A DNA stretch of 32,382 nucleotides from Clostridia bacterium (lineage in GTDB: Bacteria; Bacillota_A; Clostridia; Oscillospirales; CAG-272), in contig JAGBRZ010000033.1 of the NCBI GenBank assembly GCA_017632155.1, forward strand, positions 1 to 32,382. Direction: 5' to 3'. The position numbers were made by a program, and so were the translations under genes. How positions within the stretch are numbered: position 1 is the stretch's first letter; each line of letters starts with the position of its first letter. Under the pieces are notes generated by a model. The model had not been told where the DNA came from. It saw only the letters and a program-made list of their open reading frames with translations, and did no database searches. This document shows, one piece after another, positions 31,998 to 32,382 of the stretch.

Positions 31998-32080
31998 GAA
32001 AGTTTTCGTCCACTTTTTTCAAAAAGTGGTGCCGTCAAGGGCGCACAGCCCTTGTCGCCGTCCGCAGACGGCGAAATACC
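31998..32080 (-). repeat. Extragenic hairpin repeat, copy 4 (inverted)
   Basis: Read on the minus strand this matches the right part of copy 3: GC-rich hairpins around GCCGTC...GACGGC, a segment like AAGGGCTGTGCGCCCTTGAC, and the terminal hairpin CCACTTTTT/AAAAAGTGG (32010-32029). It follows the DUF4091 gene directly and faces copy 5. Confidence 0.55.
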
Positions 32081-32121
32081 CCCTTGTGCTTCGAACCGAC
32101 TGCGCCCCGCAGGCGGTTCGG

Positions 32122-32160
32122 AACTAAAAAGATCTCCCCTCGAGGGAGATCTTTTTAGTT
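32122..32160. terminator. Terminator after the DUF4091 gene
   Basis: A 17-bp perfect inverted repeat (32122-32138 with 32144-32160) with a 5-base loop, containing A- and T-runs, so it can stop transcription from either side. Confidence 0.85.
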
Positions 32161-32221
32161 TATAATATTTATAATATAATCGACAAATGATATAAAATAT
32201 GCTATAATATAAAATGTAAAA

Positions 32222-32370
32222 AGAGTGAAGGAGCGAAAACCTCCCCCGAGGGGAGGTTTTACTCCTTCCAAACGGTCGGCGGGGCGCCGCCCGTTTGAAG
32301 CGAGGGGAAGAATTTCGCGCTCTGCGGCGCGCGACGTAAGAAACTTTTTTGAAAAAAAGTATCTTTAGAA
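32222..32370 (+). repeat. Extragenic hairpin repeat, copy 5
   Basis: The order is the same as copy 3: GAAGGAG/CTCCTTC (32227-32233 with 32262-32268) enclosing AAAACCTC/GAGGTTTT, CAAACGG/CCGTTTG (32269-32275 with 32291-32297), a GCGC-rich hairpin, and AAACTTTTTT/AAAAAAAGT. The window ends just after it. Confidence 0.65.
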
Positions 32371-32382
32371 TCTTCTAATAAC

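Overview
The window looks like chromosomal DNA of an uncultured Gram-positive anaerobe of the Clostridia (gut or rumen type). The signs are strong Shine-Dalgarno sequences, TTGACA-17-TATAAT promoters, lipoprotein signal peptides, a Hol-Tox type I toxin locus, an ECF-like sigma operon and long runs of extragenic hairpins. The taxonomic placement is inference. No rRNA, tRNA, insertion sequence or CRISPR array was seen.

Layout. (1) 220-5628 (+): four tightly packed genes behind one good promoter, encoding a Gfo/Idh/MocA oxidoreductase, a neutral-ceramidase-like protein, a DUF4838 protein and a BNR-repeat sialidase-like protein. None has a signal peptide, so this looks like a cytosolic route for an imported glycan or glycoconjugate. 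(2) 5638-5998: a Hol-Tox type I toxin-antitoxin locus. A 31-aa membrane toxin lies on the minus strand, a convergent antisense RNA on the plus strand, and the toxin leader can hide its own ribosome binding site. (3) 12055-6044 (-): an operon with an SGNH-hydrolase lipoprotein, a polytopic GT-C-like membrane protein, a DUF4038 glycoside-hydrolase lipoprotein and a HAD-IIIA phosphatase-like protein. (4) 13216-12118 (-): a two-gene cassette with a phage-baseplate-like protein and a signal-less M23 endopeptidase. (5) 16915-13352 (-): two paralogous surface proteins, each with its own copy of the same promoter and leader.

(6) 17095-18664 (+): a sigma factor, a membrane-anchored putative anti-sigma factor and a small membrane protein, divergent from the surface proteins. 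(7) 18969-22307 (+): five consecutive small lipoproteins, three of which share almost the same signal peptide on unrelated mature parts. (8) 22393-23091 (+): an XRE-type regulator fused to a membrane domain. (9) 25409-23568 (-): typA/bipA, the only clear housekeeping gene. (10) 25987-31989 (+): an ArsR-type regulator, a small membrane protein, four tandem HAD phosphatases and a DUF4091 glycosidase-like protein.

How the parts may fit: much of the window concerns glycans. There is a cytosolic catabolic operon, an envelope operon with surface hydrolases, a DUF4091 enzyme beside a battery of small sugar-phosphate-type phosphatases, and surface proteins with lectin-like repeats. Intergenic regions carry a family of structured repeats whose hairpin arms differ between copies but still pair, which argues for a selected RNA or DNA structure.
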